Source: Porpolomopsis calyptriformis (taxonomy: Eukaryota > Basidiomycota > Agaricomycetes > Agaricales > Hygrophoraceae). Taken from it: a stretch of DNA of 64,000 bases. A program made the translations under genes and the position numbers. The DNA lies in the NCBI GenBank assembly GCA_951640195.1, contig OX621168.1, positions 620,001 to 684,000 of the forward strand. Reading direction: 5' to 3'. The notes below the pieces were generated by a model. The model did no database searches, was not told the DNA's origin, and saw only the letters and a program-made list of their open reading frames with translations. Positions 45,259 to 57,508 of this stretch are shown piece by piece (positions within the stretch are counted from its first letter, which is position 1; every line of letters begins with the position of its first letter).

Positions 45259-45642
45259 AGTGATTCCTAAGAGGAGTAGTAGTGATAGTATCGATGTGAG
45301 GTACCTGTTATGGTACATCTAGGTTGTTAGGGCATTGCACGTTGAAGCCCGGGAAGTAAACGCAGGTGCTTTGGGTGATTACATAATCATATCGGTCGAT
45401 TCGTCAAGTGTGACATTTATCACATATATGACTGTCACCTGACCAGTCAGCTTATATAATGATACATACATCCGATTGAGGCTCTTGCTGATGGCAGTCA
45501 GCTTGGTTGCCATAATTGCTCAGTCCATCAAAATCGTACTAGCCAGTGACCTTTGTCTGCAACAAGGTTATTTGAGGAACAAAGCGAATTTCTCAAACGG
45601 AAGCTGTAAATCAATATTCAATGGGAGAGAACATGCAGTAGT

Positions 45643-46619
45643 TTAAGCCTGAGTAGCCTGGACATTTTCAGCCTCCTCGATCTCTGTCACTTCATGCACA
45701 ACACCCCTCCTCTTTCCCTTTGCCAGAGATCTCCTGGATTTGGCCATGCTCCTTCCCTTCTCAAACAAAATATCCACGGCACTCGGTGCGATGCCAATAA
45801 CCTTCACATAGAATCCCTTGTCGAAATCAGGGATACTTGAGGCATAAATAATCCCATTAAGCATCAGGATCCTCTCGTATTGGAGCATGTCGAACCTCGG
45901 ATGCTCTGCATGTATGGCTATGAGAACATCAGCAACCAAGAGCTCGAACTCATAATCGCTGCACGGTTCAGTGTCACCACTGCCATCACTCCTGGCGTTG
46001 GAATTGGTTAAGACTCGGAAGGGAAGATGGGGCGGGACCCTGTGGTGAGGAGGTACCCCGGAATGAGTCAGGGGGGATGCGCGAAAAAGGTGAGCTTCGT
46101 GGAGTATATCATGCTGTAGTGATATACTTGTGAGTGCAACAGGGGTGAAGCCATTGGGACTCACGACTATTCTGGTCTGGTCAGACATGCGGGTATTGGT
46201 TCTACAGCTTTTGCCAAGGTCCTGGACAATGGGTGGATCCTGTGAGGTCAGGTTAACGCTCTTGTACATTGCTGATAGCAGTGAATGATACCGACAAGGT
46301 CAACAATTTCCATAATAACCTTTTTTTTGTGTCGCTTGGTGTTCGACATCTCGATTGCCTTCTCGAAAGCCTCTGCAAGATCCTTGAATGTCAATAACCG
46401 GTGAGGGGGATCCCTGCGACATTCATGGTTCCATTTATATCTGAGTTGTGCGCTATTGACCTGAACATCCATATAGGCACAAACGCGGCTAAAGAAGTCC
46501 TCATGGGGGACATCTCTTTCAAAGGAGACAAGGCGAGTTGAGACAACCCCGCCCTGGGTCTTTGGCTTGATCGGAATCTGAACTGCAACCCGATCTTTTG
46601 TCAGGTCAGCAATTTGCAT
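45643..46619 (-). CDS. Transposon-associated accessory protein, unknown
   Basis: MQIADLTKDRVAVQIPIKPK starts a small domain (FFSRVCAYMDVQVNSAQLRY, LLTFKDLAEAFEKAIEM). After one intron (gtcggt...ctcacag) a C-terminal part reads LVADVLIAIHAEHPRFDMLQ and YVKVIGIAPSAVDILFEKGR, resembling a SAM-like helical domain, with a basic tail. Such proteins recur near transposons in mushroom genomes. An upstream 69-codon frame (46847-46638, MNSPSDDDSDRIIHSAMPNT) may be its first exon, but no workable intron was found. The function is unknown. Confidence 0.4.
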
Positions 46620-47107
46620 GGTACTCTGCCTTTGATGTTATAATATACTGTTCTTGAGCAGTTGCAAAGGCTGAACAAATCCAGGATCGGCAACACGGTT
46701 TTCTATTTGCGCGTAGAAAGCTGCCACAGCTCTATCTTGCGGCCTTGGAGGAGGCATTGGCCCAAGGTTGAGAAGGTAGGCGGCAATGGTGTTTGGCATA
46801 GCAGAATGGATAATACGGTCAGAATCGTCGTCACTCGGGCTATTCACACTGATTCGTGCGGAGCGCCTCTCATATCAAAGGATGACTATATACTTCTCCA
46901 TTGACAGATGCAATCAAATCCGTGAGTATGTACTAGTGTAGAATCATTCGGAAACTAGAAACTAGTTTCTGGGAAGTCGGGTGCCTTCAAGGATGATGGG
47001 ATTCTAGAATGACCAACTGATCCCTCCGTGTTCCTGAATCACCACCCATTATATATTCCATTTTCATCTAGGTCTCGCTTTATGCAAAGCAGCTATTGGA
47101 CAGCAGA

Positions 47108-47943
47108 ATGAGTAGGTGTTTCAGTCAATATCGTTCACAATTGCTTGCTCAGAGTTCTTTATTTGCACCAGCACTAATCACATCTCGTGTGCAAAAGGGT
47201 GAGCGTGGTTCATTGAAGATCTATGCCTGTATGCCCACATGCCCGCCTCCCCTCCCTGATTATCCTTTTCCAGTAAAACTTGATGAGTCTCCACCGTCAT
47301 CTCCATCACTGTCACCTCCCATCATTTCTGCAAGCTTCCCTTTCATGACCGATCATTCGGACCCATTCATTTCGGCCATAGGACAAGCACAGCAAAAGGC
47401 AGAAAAGCTTTGGCCAACCACCCCAACGAAAGGGAAGAAATTTGTCGCCTATGTTGTAACAAGTGGATGCAAACTTGGCATTTTTTGTGACTGGTATGTC
47501 TCTGTATTCAAGACTTTCATGTCTTATGTGCATCCTATTGCAGGCTACTGTGCTGAGCCTCTACCAATGGCTATTCAGGTGCCATTTGGAAAGGCTATTC
47601 GACACTCAAAGATGCCGAGAAGGCATGGAAAGCTGTGGTATTGAATGGAGCTATTGGTCCAACTATCCCTGTTCGCTTGTTGGCACCTGACAATGATGAA
47701 AAATCTCTCGATTTTTTCTGGGTTGTCATAAATGGCTTGTGCCCAGGTGTCTACTATGGAGAGTATGTTTATTCCTCTAATGCTTGTTGAAGAACTGACA
47801 TGAGGTCAGGGACCTCGCTCGAGCCGCCCTTGGAGATGTTTTGAACCCGCTTGTGGAATGGGCTATTACCTTAGCTGAGGCAGACCAGATATTTGTTGAG
47901 CAGTTCAGGTGTGGGGAGGTCATCATCGTGAATCTCTGTGTAT
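47108..47943 (+). pseudogene. Remnant with RNase H1 N-terminal/viroplasmin-like repeats
   Basis: One exon gives GKKFVAYVVTSGCKLGIFCD then W. After an intron comes, in another frame, TNGYSGAIWKGYSTLKDAEK, AWKAVVLNGAIGP and then DFFWVVINGLCPGVYYGE and ALGDVLNPLVEWAITLAEAD. These are the YVVxxGxxxGIFxxW...GxSGAxxKGYxTxxxAxxAW pattern of the small RNase H1 N-terminal/viroplasmin fold, in two copies. The second copy cannot be joined without crossing a stop near 47545, so I read it as broken. It sits divergently from the accessory gene. Positions 47944-48235 hold nothing I recognise. Confidence 0.35.
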
Positions 47944-48235
47944 AAATGAATCTATTGCAATATGAACAAAGATCAAGTACTTTACGAGCATGAACAAAGC
48001 GATTGCTGTACTGCCTTTCAGGTTTGACTCAACCACAAATCCCAAACCAACCGAATAGTCGCAGTCGAGTGACAGTATGAAGTGAGCAAGTCATTGAGTC
48101 GAAATCAAATGAATTCAAGATACTTACTATCTGTAGTAGTAGTGAAATTTGATTATCCTATTGCGTGAACAACCTGGATTTCTCCTCGACGGGGAAGTTG
48201 TTTGGATTTATCATACAGTTGTGGGATACAGGATA

Positions 48236-49107
48236 CTACATTTCCCGAGGTTTGGAATATGCTCGGAAAGCTGAAACCATGAAATCGACCAAGTTATGGT
48301 GTGCTATGCCGTGCTTGCCAGCTGAATACCATTGAAATATCTTTTGCAGCTGGGAGATAGTCTTACAGATATTAGGGATGATGTGTGCAGTCTTGGGATC
48401 AGACTTGACCTTGTTCATAATTTGCTTGAGCTCCTTGTAGACTTCATCGCCCTCGATGCCCAAGGGTGCATCCTGCTGAAAGCCATTGCGGAGGTCACGT
48501 ATTGCTGAGTGTAACTTCTGGGCTTCGTTAATACATGGTAACATGAAGGAAACGGTCCGCCTATGGCAGTGGCTCCAACTAAAAGAAGGCCTTCCGGTAC
48601 AGATGGGAAAAATAAGGACAGATGGGGCATACATCTTCCAATTGCCTTCGCCTTCCCGAACCAGAACTCAGATATCAGTGTGATCAAAGCCAGGTGGGCG
48701 AATGGCGTCTCCTCTCCCTAATGAAAAGTGAGCGATATAGTAAAGCTCTTTAGTAATCATAGCTTACCATCTCACCTGGTCCATAGATGTATATTTTATT
48801 TTGGAGGAGAGATTCTACATGGGTCTTGATGCTATCTTCAATTGTGAGAGCGTTGCTGAGGTGGAAGCCCAACAGGATCTCGCTTGCTGGGACTAAGTTA
48901 TACACCACCTTGACGATTGGTTTGGCCAAGGCTTTTAGAAGCGACCTAAAACCTGACAACTCTTTTCATAACTATCGTTTCATTCAGTTATCATATGAAA
49001 TAAGTGGGAAATAGAGCTCACCACTGCAATGATTATAGTGGGGTTGTAGGGGGTTTCTATAGGAATAAATTAGCATTTGTAGGCTGCAGAAGATGGGTAC
49101 AGTTAAC
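48236..49107 (-). pseudogene. DUF6532-like gene, C-terminal half cut off by copy 2
   Basis: Minus-strand exons read RSLLKALAKPIVKVVYNLVP, IKTHVESLLQNKIYIYGPG and, after an intron, EETPFAHLALITLISEFWFG, PEGLLLVGATAI and AQKLHSAIRDLRNGFQQD, ending YSKPREM at 48236. The order (K..A.P.V...Y, then a LL...Y segment, then PF.H.A....I..FWF) matches the DUF6532 family of agaricomycetes, whose role is unknown. The upstream half lies beyond the retrotransposon at 55935-56814 on the same strand. Confidence 0.5.
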
Positions 49108-49496
49108 TGTCACGGACGTAAATTTTCATTTCCTCTCTATGTTAGTCATTACTGTTCAGTCGGACAGGTCTTATCTCTACTTTGGATTCCCCACGATTTC
49201 GTATCTTTTCATATATCTGAGATAGGACACATTTCATTTCCGACGATTATGTTTCATCTCTTCACATGCTCCGAGTCCCTTATCATGCTTATCTCTACTC
49301 GTCGCATGTATTCCTCGTGTTTACACTGACTCATCCGCAGTAGCATAGTCAGTATATAAACTCCTAGTTAGTCGTACTCAGACTTTAAGTCTGATTCCTC
49401 ATTAGCAACCCAATAACTAGGACTTGAGACATTATCATCGTCTTGGGACAGAGCTCTCCGAAGTAAAACCATCTCATCAACAACCAGTTTATAACA
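49108..49496 (+). repeat. 5' LTR of copy 2
   Basis: 389 bp, TGTCACGG...TATAACA. It differs from the 3' LTR at six sites: a T/G in ctactttgg versus ctacttggg, and five C/T or G/A differences at CpG. The TATATAAA box and AAGTCTGATTC predicted start are kept. Confidence 0.92.
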
Positions 49497-49859
49497 AGAA
49501 TCAGACTTCCTTCTTGCTCTCTCCCCTCTACTTGATCCATCTTTGCTTTAACACTGGATGACGACGACGAGGACCTTTACGATCCCTCTGAGCAGAATAA
49601 TCCCCTTTCTCAATCACTCTACTCACAAACCTGAATCTTCCCAGATCCAAACGAGGAAGCTAATCAAGCTTCTCCTTTGCAAAGTATCACACAAGCTCTA
49701 GGAAGAACTCGAAGTGAAACAACTCGCTTACTCACCGCCGCCCAGTCACAACGTCCCATTACTCCCCCTACTGTTAGGTATCAACCCTTCCCGTTCCAAC
49801 AACCAACTCGACCTTCTTCACCTTTAATAACACCTTCACCTTCACCATCACCAGATCCA

Positions 49860-52800
49860 ATGGGTTCTCGCGCTAACCCCCCTGTTCCCAACCTCAACAA
49901 AATCCTTGCAGTCATGAACAACTTGCGGAGGGAGATGGCCAATCTTCAGGCCTCGAATGCAAACCAAGCAGCAGAGATCCAAGATCTCCATCAACAACTT
50001 GCTGCCCAAGCTCAGGTCCAGCCCCCACCGGGACCTCAACCTCAACCTCCCCCCGCTCCTACCATCGAGATAAAGATGGCTAAACCAGACGAGTTCACTG
50101 GTCGACAACAAGATGTCGACAAATTTATTAACAGCTGCGAGTTATATTTCATGGGAAAACCGTACCGCGACGAACACAAAATTCCTTTTGCCCTTTCTTT
50201 CATGAAGGGCATGATGGCCCAAACTTGGTCTGAAAAGGAGACTAACGACATGAGGACTGTCAACTGGACTGGCCCGACTGCTACCTGGGCCGCCTTTGTA
50301 ACTCGATTCCGATCAACATTCGAAGGAATCGACAGACAGTCCCGCGCTCGCAATGACATCAAGAGTCTTCGCCAAGGAAGAAAGAAAATTGAAGATTACA
50401 ACCTGCGCTTTGGCGCTTTACAAGTCGATACCGGTTTCAACGACGCCGCCCTCATCGATCTTTATCAAGCTGGACTCGATTCCGAGTTCATTGAATATGT
50501 TTACTGACTCCCCGCCATCCCTGCCACACTTCAAGAGTGGAAGGATGCCACGACACGCTATCAACACCAAAAGGACATTCTCGCCTCACAAAAACAGTCC
50601 TCTACGTCCCGACCCCAATACTCCAATCCCTTTCCTACTCGAGGATCATACGTGGCTGCAACGATGACCTGCCAAATGTCAGCAGCCCCCACCATTAAAA
50701 GAGAGGAGTCTTCCTCTTCTGCCAATACGATCCCATATGGGAATTGTTACTCCTGCAGCCAACCTGGCCACTTCGCGAACACCTGCCCAAACCATGTCGC
50801 CGGTGATGCGAAGAATTTACCCGATACCTCTTCCTCACATCGAGGAGGATACTTTCGAGGTAGAGGAGGCTACAGAGGACGAGGACGAGGACGAGGTAGA
50901 GACATACGTGTCATTACCACTGAGCCCCACGTGGAGAACATCAGCTCGCCCGCTACACTGGCAACGAGCAAGACTCCGTCGGATATGGCAAAATCTGGTA
51001 TACGCAATTGGTTGGATGATCGAAAGAAGAGGCTGGCAGCGGACTTGAAGTCCCAGGGTTTTTAAAAGGTTCGGACAATACGCTCAACGTTACGGACCAT
51101 ACCACTCAATGTACCATTACCCCATGCAATTTATTTCGAACTCTCAGTACTATCGAAAAGGGCGATTCAGGACTTACGATGGACGTTTGGATCAAAGCTT
51201 CAGACAGTGGCTGACGTGTCCCCGCCATGTGTCTTATTGATAGTGGAGCTTCTGGAAACTTTATGGACAAGACCTTCGCAACTCGTTATGAATTTACTCT
51301 TCAGGATTTGGAAACCCCAATCCCCGTACGGAATGCCGATGGGTCAGAGAACCGAGGAGGCCCGATTGTTTTTGACACAGATGTCTGGATAGAAGCTCCA
51401 GGTGGACACACCGAAAGGATCCGTTTGGAAGTGACCGACCTCGGATCCAAGTTTGATATTATCCTCAGCTACCCATGGCTCAGAGCTCAAAACCCTAGTA
51501 TCGATTGGGAGAAGTCAACACTGGCTCTCGGAGGCAAAGAGACTTCTCGTCGATATTGTAGCGGCGAAGCAGAGTCCTCTGTGGTAGAATCGGTCTCACT
51601 GGCAATAACAAGTATTTCAAAATCGGACGAATCTCGAGCCAGCACAGTGGAGGAAGATATGCGAAAGTTTGTACCAGAGGTCTATTGGAAAGACTATGCT
51701 AGTGTCTTTGCCAAGGAGTCCTTCGATTGCCTTCCACCTCATTCCGAGTTCGATCACGTCATTGATCTTAAAGATAACTTCGTACCCCAAAATGACGCGA
51801 CCTATCCGATGTCCCCTTGAGAGATAGACTTCCTAGAGAGGTTTTTGGAAGAAAACGTGGCCACTGGACGAATATTCAAAGGATCCTCACCTCAAGCCGC
51901 TCCCCTCTTCCTGAGCAAGAAAGCTGAAGAAATCAACGTGAAAGGACAAAACACTGGATACAGACCAATCGAAGACTACCGTTACCTGAATCACTTTACC
52001 GTCCCTGATCGATACCCCCTACCACTTCTCCATCAAATCATTCAACAACCAAAATTACGATCTGCTGCACTATTCACAGTCGTGGATATCCGATGGGGAT
52101 TCAACAATATTCGAATCAGAGAAGGTGACAAATGGAAAGCCACCTTCAACACGGTCAAGGGACTCTATGTTCCAAGAGTGATGTTCTTTGGTTTACGAAA
52201 TTCTCCAGCTACGTTCCAACGAATGATCGATACGCGATTTGCTGAAGTGTTGAAATCAGGTTGTGTTTTCATCTATATCGATGACGTTCTTATCTGCGGA
52301 GATGATCTAGAAGAATTGCGTTACTGGACGTTCAAGACCCTTGACATCATGAAGAAAAACAAACTCTCCTGTAAACCTGTCAAATGTCAATTCAAGAAAG
52401 AAGAGGTGATCTATCTAGGAATGACCTTAACGAAAGGTCATATTGGAACCAATCCCAAGAAGATCAAAGCCATAGCTGAGTGGCCTGAACCTTGAACCGT
52501 TAAACAACTCCAATCCTTTCTCGGAAGCGTGAATTTCTGGAGAAAATATATCAAAGACTTTTCAAAGATCGCTCAACCGCTTAACCAATTACTCCGCAAA
52601 GATACTGTATGGGAATGGACCCCCGAACGACAACATGCCTTTGATCAATTGAAACACTCCCTCACAAATGCCCCTGTCCTCGAAGTGCCAGATCAAGACC
52701 TGCCATACTGCTTGGAGACTGACGCCTCTGGTTTTGCCTTAGGAGGAATACTGTCTCAACTGCACGAAAACGAGTGGAAACCCGTAGGCTTTCATTCAAG

Positions 52801-54598
52801 ATCTTTAACTCCCGCTGAAAAGAAATATCTGACTCACGATGCCGAGCTTCTAGCGATAATAGACTGTTTTAAGGCGTGGCGACATCTTTTGGAAGGTTCA
52901 CGACATGACCTTCTGATTCGTACAGACAGCCTCGCCCTCAAATATTTCAGTATTGCTTGTGTGTTATTTGGACGACGTGCTCATTGGTCAGAAATCTTGT
53001 CAAGATACGAGTACAAAATCGAGTACGTCCCAGGGAGAAAGAATAAGGCTGATGGGTTATCCAGGCGCCCGGATTATTTCGATGAGGGTAAAGGCGAGGT
53101 GGAAGATGAGATTTTAATCGCGGATGAACATTGGATTAATTCGATCGTCAAACTTTCAGAACCAGACTTTTTCGCAAGATTACGCTTCAAGCTACTAATA
53201 CCGAACAAGATCTCACAGAAAATCGAGGATGCCTCATTGTTTTGGGACCAAGCCGATGGGTTGGTTCGCGATGTTGAAGGTCGAATTGTGGTGCCAGAGG
53301 AAGTATCTTTGCGCACAGACATAATACGACTGTCCCATGCCTACCCCCATGCTGGACACCCTGGCATTGAGAAGACGAAGGAGCTAGTGCTTCGAAACTT
53401 TATTTGGAATGGCGTCTCTCAAGACGTTATCAACTACATACAGTCCTGCCCTGCTTGTCAGCAAAACAAGAATTATCCCTCAAAGCCGACAGGACTCCTA
53501 CAACCTATACCCCCTGCTACCGAACCATGGACTGAGATAACCGTCGATCTCATTGTTCAACTACCTGACTCGCTTGGATACGATGCCGTGATGGTAGTCG
53601 TCGATCGTTTCACAAAATGAGACCACTTTATTCCGACGACTTCCAATCTCTCATCAGAAGGCACTGCTCGACTTTTCCGTGATCACATCTGGAAACATCA
53701 TGGATGGCCAAAGAAGATCATTTCCGATCGTGGAGTTCAGTTCGCATCAAAATTCACTGAAGCCCTCAATAAACTCCTAGGAACCATTTCTGGACTGTCT
53801 ACTGCTTATCATCCCAAGACCAATGGTCAGACCGAACGAATGAATCAAGAACTTGAGGTCTACCTATGGTTCTATACCAATTTCATGCAAGACGACTGGT
53901 CTGAATGGCTGGCTTCTGCCAAATTCGCTTACAATAATCGACAACACTCTGCCATGTCACAATCACCTTTCTATTTAGAATATGGCCGTCACCCTCATTT
54001 GCCGATCACAATCAAATCCCTGAGTAATGTCCCCGCAGCAAACACCTTCCACGAACGTCTTACACGTGCTCAGAAGAGTGCTGGCGAATCACTATCACAC
54101 GCCGCAGAATCAATGAAGAAATATGCCAATCGAAAACGAAAACTCTCTCCCTCCTTCAAAATTGGAGATTTGGTTTGGTTAGATACCAAGAACATCAAGA
54201 CGACTCGACCTGCCAAGAAGTTGGATAACCGAAGAACTGGACCATTTAAGATCCTGAAACAAGTATCGGATCTTGTGTATCTTATCGATATTCCCGGAAC
54301 TTGGAAACTCCACCCAGTTTTTCACACATCACTCCTGAGACCGAACGTCGAAGATAAGTCGCTCCACCCTGATATTACTGATACATCTCGACCTCCACCA
54401 GATCTGATCGAGAATGAAAAAGAATATGAAGTTGAATCTATTCTTCAACACTCCGGAGCTCAGCGCCGACGAAAGTATTTAGTCAAATGGAAGGGTTATC
54501 CGATCGAAGAAGCTATTTGGGAAGAACGATCGAACGTCTTACAACACGCCAAAGAAATTGTGAAGACTTACGAAGACTCGATTCAAACGGTGACCTAA
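49860..54598 (+). pseudogene. gag-pol of copy 2, with nonsense codons
   Basis: Gag starts at the same MGSRANPPVPN and its zinc knuckle reads CYSCSQPGHFANTC. In-frame stops occur at 50505-50507 (gag) and, in pol, at 51212-51214, 51818-51820, 52493-52495 and 53618-53620. Against copy 1 the first four are single CGA-to-TGA changes; the fifth is CGT-to-TGA. No indel breaks the frame between them. Protease DSGA, the YIDD box, integrase and chromodomain are all still recognisable. The gag stop is TAA instead of TGA and the slippery heptamer is intact. Confidence 0.88.
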
Positions 54599-54768
54599 TT
54601 CGTTTGTCATCATTCCGGCTGTCCATTTTTTGAATTCTATTTTTAGGTCGAGTTGGCGTTTATAAACTCAGAATCGTCGATACGATTCCATCCAGTCTTT
54701 CCCCACTTCTGACGGACTTACTCAATACTATTGCTCCCAACACCAACACTGTTGAACCATCATTCATA

Positions 54769-55506
54769 ATGCCCGCCACTCGATCCCCCTCTCCTCAGGT
54801 CGCTATTCGACGCGCTGGACGAATCCCCTCGTCCACCGCCATCCGTTCCCCTACCCCCGGTCCCTCCACCTCTTCCTCCTCCACTCGACAGCTACGTCGA
54901 CAAGCTCGCGCACGCGCGGAAGATTTCTTCAAAGAGTACCCTACGCAGACCCCTCCTCCCGAAGACCCCGCCGTCACCATCTCGCGTCTCACAGTTCACA
55001 GCAATAGCGTCAGCAACTGGAACCGAGAACTTCGTCAAGAACGAGAAGTCTTGAAAGCTGAGCTCAAGGCATCGAAAAAGAGCACCCTGTTTTGGAAGAA
55101 CTGTTGGGACGAAAGTGAGCTCAAAGTTTGGGAGCTCCAACAACAAAAGAAGCGAACATGGGTCGATTGCTACGACGTCACCACCCGCTCTATCATCGTC
55201 AAACGTGTGGAAGAGAGTCGTCGAGCCGAACGACTCTCCCGAGAAGACTTTCTTCGGGCCCAACAAGATCTCGCGATGACGGAGACTATAATCGATTACG
55301 GTGCGTCAGTCGATTACCCCATCAACCTTGACTTGGAATACCCGGACGAGGACAACGTCACAACAGTCCGAGCCCCTTCCCCCATCGAAGTGGCCTCAGA
55401 AGCTACACCCATTGCTTCCCTCTCAGTGGTCATTGAGGCCCCCGCCACTGAGGAAATCCCGACTCAGGCCTCAGAGGACGAAACGACCGACACCGCCCAA
55501 GTTTGA
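54769..55506 (+). CDS. Third ORF of copy 2
   Basis: An open 245-codon frame, the same length as in copy 1 with 34 substitutions by eye and no indels. N-terminal and coiled-coil parts are most alike; the acidic C-terminus varies most. It is still open although gag and pol in this copy carry five stops, and several CGA codons in it remain unmutated. Confidence 0.65.
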   Translation: MPATRSPSPQVAIRRAGRIPSSTAIRSPTPGPSTSSSSTRQLRRQARARAEDFFKEYPTQTPPPEDPAVTISRLTVHSNSVSNWNRELRQEREVLKAELKASKKSTLFWKNCWDESELKVWELQQQKKRTWVDCYDVTTRSIIVKRVEESRRAERLSREDFLRAQQDLAMTETIIDYGASVDYPINLDLEYPDEDNVTTVRAPSPIEVASEATPIASLSVVIEAPATEEIPTQASEDETTDTAQV

Positions 55507-55540
55507 AATTCGGGTCAAATTTCCCGAAAGATGAGGTGTA

Positions 55541-55929
55541 TGTCACGGACGTAAATTTTCATTTCCTCTCTATGTTAGTCATTACTGTTCAGTCGGACAG
55601 GTCTTATCTCTACTTGGGATTCCCCACGATTTCGTATCTTTTCATATATCCGAGATAGGACACATTTCATTTCCGACGATTATGTTTCATCTCTTCACAT
55701 GCTCCGAGTCCCTTATCATGCTTATCTCTACTCGTCGCATGTATTCCTCGTGTTTACACTGACTCATCCACAGTAGCGTAGTCAGTATATAAACTCCTAG
55801 TTAGTCGTACTCAGACTTTAAGTCTGATTCCTCGTTAGCAACCCAATAACTAGGACTTGAGACATTATCATCGTCTTGGGACAGAGCTCTCCAAAGTAAA
55901 ACCATCTCATCAACAACCAGTTTATAACA
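55541..55929 (+). repeat. 3' LTR of copy 2
   Basis: 389 bp, followed by the target duplication TTAAC at 55930-55934. Its 5' side is preceded by a purine-rich gaaagatgagg stretch, the likely plus-strand primer. Confidence 0.92.
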
Positions 55930-55934
55930 TTAAC

Positions 55935-56814
55935 CATATGTAAGTAGAATCTCATCCAGGAATTCTTGTAATGCGATATCACATTGTCTACCGCCATCCT
56001 TGTCCAGGAATGGGTTTTTCGTCGACAGCATTACCTTGAATTTCATCTTGATAGGGTCCAGTCCCACTGGGTCATCGCCATTGTGACTATCAACCAGCAA
56101 AGATGTTGCAGTTGGAGAAGTCTTTTGGCACTTGCTGTTCTGAGACCTTGACCTTGTTGGAGTTGGATGGATCTTTTCAATTCGTTGAAGGGGGAGCTGA
56201 GGCTGAGCTTGTAGACTGAGCTAGACAAATACATTGGTCAAACGTGGCGGAATGGGATGACAAGTGCGATTTACTTACCTGTATCTTCCTTGGTTCTCTG
56301 AAAATCTAAAATGAAAAATGAGTGCAACAAAGTAGTAATGAAATTTACTGCACATTTGCTCCATCGTGGCAAGTTTCTGCAGTTGCAGAAGTTGTAGCTA
56401 TTTGGGTATCGGCCTGAGCCGGAATACTCTCTGTGGGCACGAGAATGCTTGGATCCCACAAGAAAGCTGTCTGAGCCTGTATCGGATAGGGGTGTAGATT
56501 GTAAGGATCGGAAGGATTATTGGCAGTATTCAAGGCTGCAAAGTTTGTCTCTTGAAGGATATTGAGCTGAGGGTATTCCTTACCTTCAAATATATAAATT
56601 AATGGAGAAGTTGATTCAAATATGATGTACCAAAATTTGGCTCATTGTAGGGTGCCAGACCTAAGTCAAACACAAATTGTTGGAAATCGTTGATTTGAAT
56701 GGTGAGGCCCTCGGGCCCATAACTTGGGTAGGTCTCATGTGGGAAAACATCTGAGAGAAAATGTTACATGCATAAGATGTTGAAAGTTTGAGTATGAACC
56801 ATCAGCATCCATGG
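55935..56814 (-). pseudogene. DUF6532-like gene, N-terminal half cut off by copy 2
   Basis: ATG at 56814 starts MDAD and, after an intron, VFPHETYPSYGPEGLTIQIN, then QQFVFDLGLAPYNEPNFGKE, NIHPYPIQ-like Pro-rich text, TKEDTAQSTSSASAPPSTN and SQNSKCQKTSPTATSLLVDS. The part just before the insertion reads STKNPFLDKDGGRQCDIALQ and EFLDEILLTYG. Splice sites (gttcat...ctcag; gtaaat...tttag; gtaagt...tctag) are good, so the gene was functional in form before the hit. The retrotransposon duplicated TTAAC immediately after a possible GTTAAC intron donor. Function unknown; the family is restricted to basidiomycetes as far as I know. Confidence 0.5.
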
Positions 56815-56919
56815 TGAGTTGCTGGGAGATGACAATGCATACTTATACTGTAACACTAACTTTCATCACCCGATCACCTGATTTTCTCCGCCACCATTCA
56901 GAGACTCTGCTTGAGAGTA

Positions 56920-57508
56920 ATGGACCCTGACTCGACCTCTTTATCGCAAAAACTCAGGCCCGTCACTGAGAGTACCACTGTCAAAGATGAAAATACAGTC
57001 CCCCTCTTCAAACCCCTTTCCGATACTGTCAACGTAAGTTGCACAACCACTTACTCTTCAAATATTATTATTAAGTGACCCAAGATAGATTCCCCCACTC
57101 TTCACAAATATCTCTAACTCATCAACGCCAGACGATATTGAACGCGAACTTGATCTAGCACGCACCATATGACAAACACGACGCCTTGAGGAAGAGGTCG
57201 CTCAATCCCGCTTGAAAGAAGGACTTGCCTTCACTTCCATTATGGAGCAAAGGGCGTTGAAGGCAGCTGAAGAGACTTTCAAGGCAGAACAACTCATTGG
57301 TCGCTTGCGTAGTTGACTCAGGCTTTGCGGTTCATCGCCAGTTGCCCGACCAGTTCCAGAAGAACTCAGTCTCAGGGTGCATCTCAACAGGGTTTTGGAT
57401 ATTCTCGACACCCATCGATCTCATTACAACGATGAGTGCGATGATACCACTGAATCATCAGACGACATGGTAACCGACAGCGAAAATGAGGAGGGATCTG
57501 AAGCGTAA
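56920..57508 (+). pseudogene. Coiled-coil partner gene with stops
   Basis: Divergent from the DUF6532-like gene (105 bp apart). MDPDSTSLSQKLRPVTESTT joins through a gtaagt...atag intron to IPPLFTNISNSSTPDDIERE. A helical coiled coil follows (RRLEEEVAQSRLKEGLAFTS, ALKAAEETFKAEQLIGRLRS) and then an acidic tail ending SENEEGSEA. TGA codons at 57170-57172 and 57314-57316 interrupt it where Arg CGA would fit. Family not recognised. Confidence 0.4.

Larger units (their letters stand above)
49108..55929 (+). mobile_element. Ty3/Gypsy chromovirus, defective copy 2
   Basis: 6822 bp with 389-bp LTRs (TG...CA) and a perfect TTAAC duplication at 49103-49107 and 55930-55934. The layout is the same as copy 1, including the self-primer pair and the GGGTTTT heptamer. 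The LTRs differ at six positions, five of them at CpG. Gag and pol carry at least five nonsense codons, so it cannot make full products by itself but could be mobilised in trans. It is inserted in antisense orientation in a DUF6532-like gene. Confidence 0.92.
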
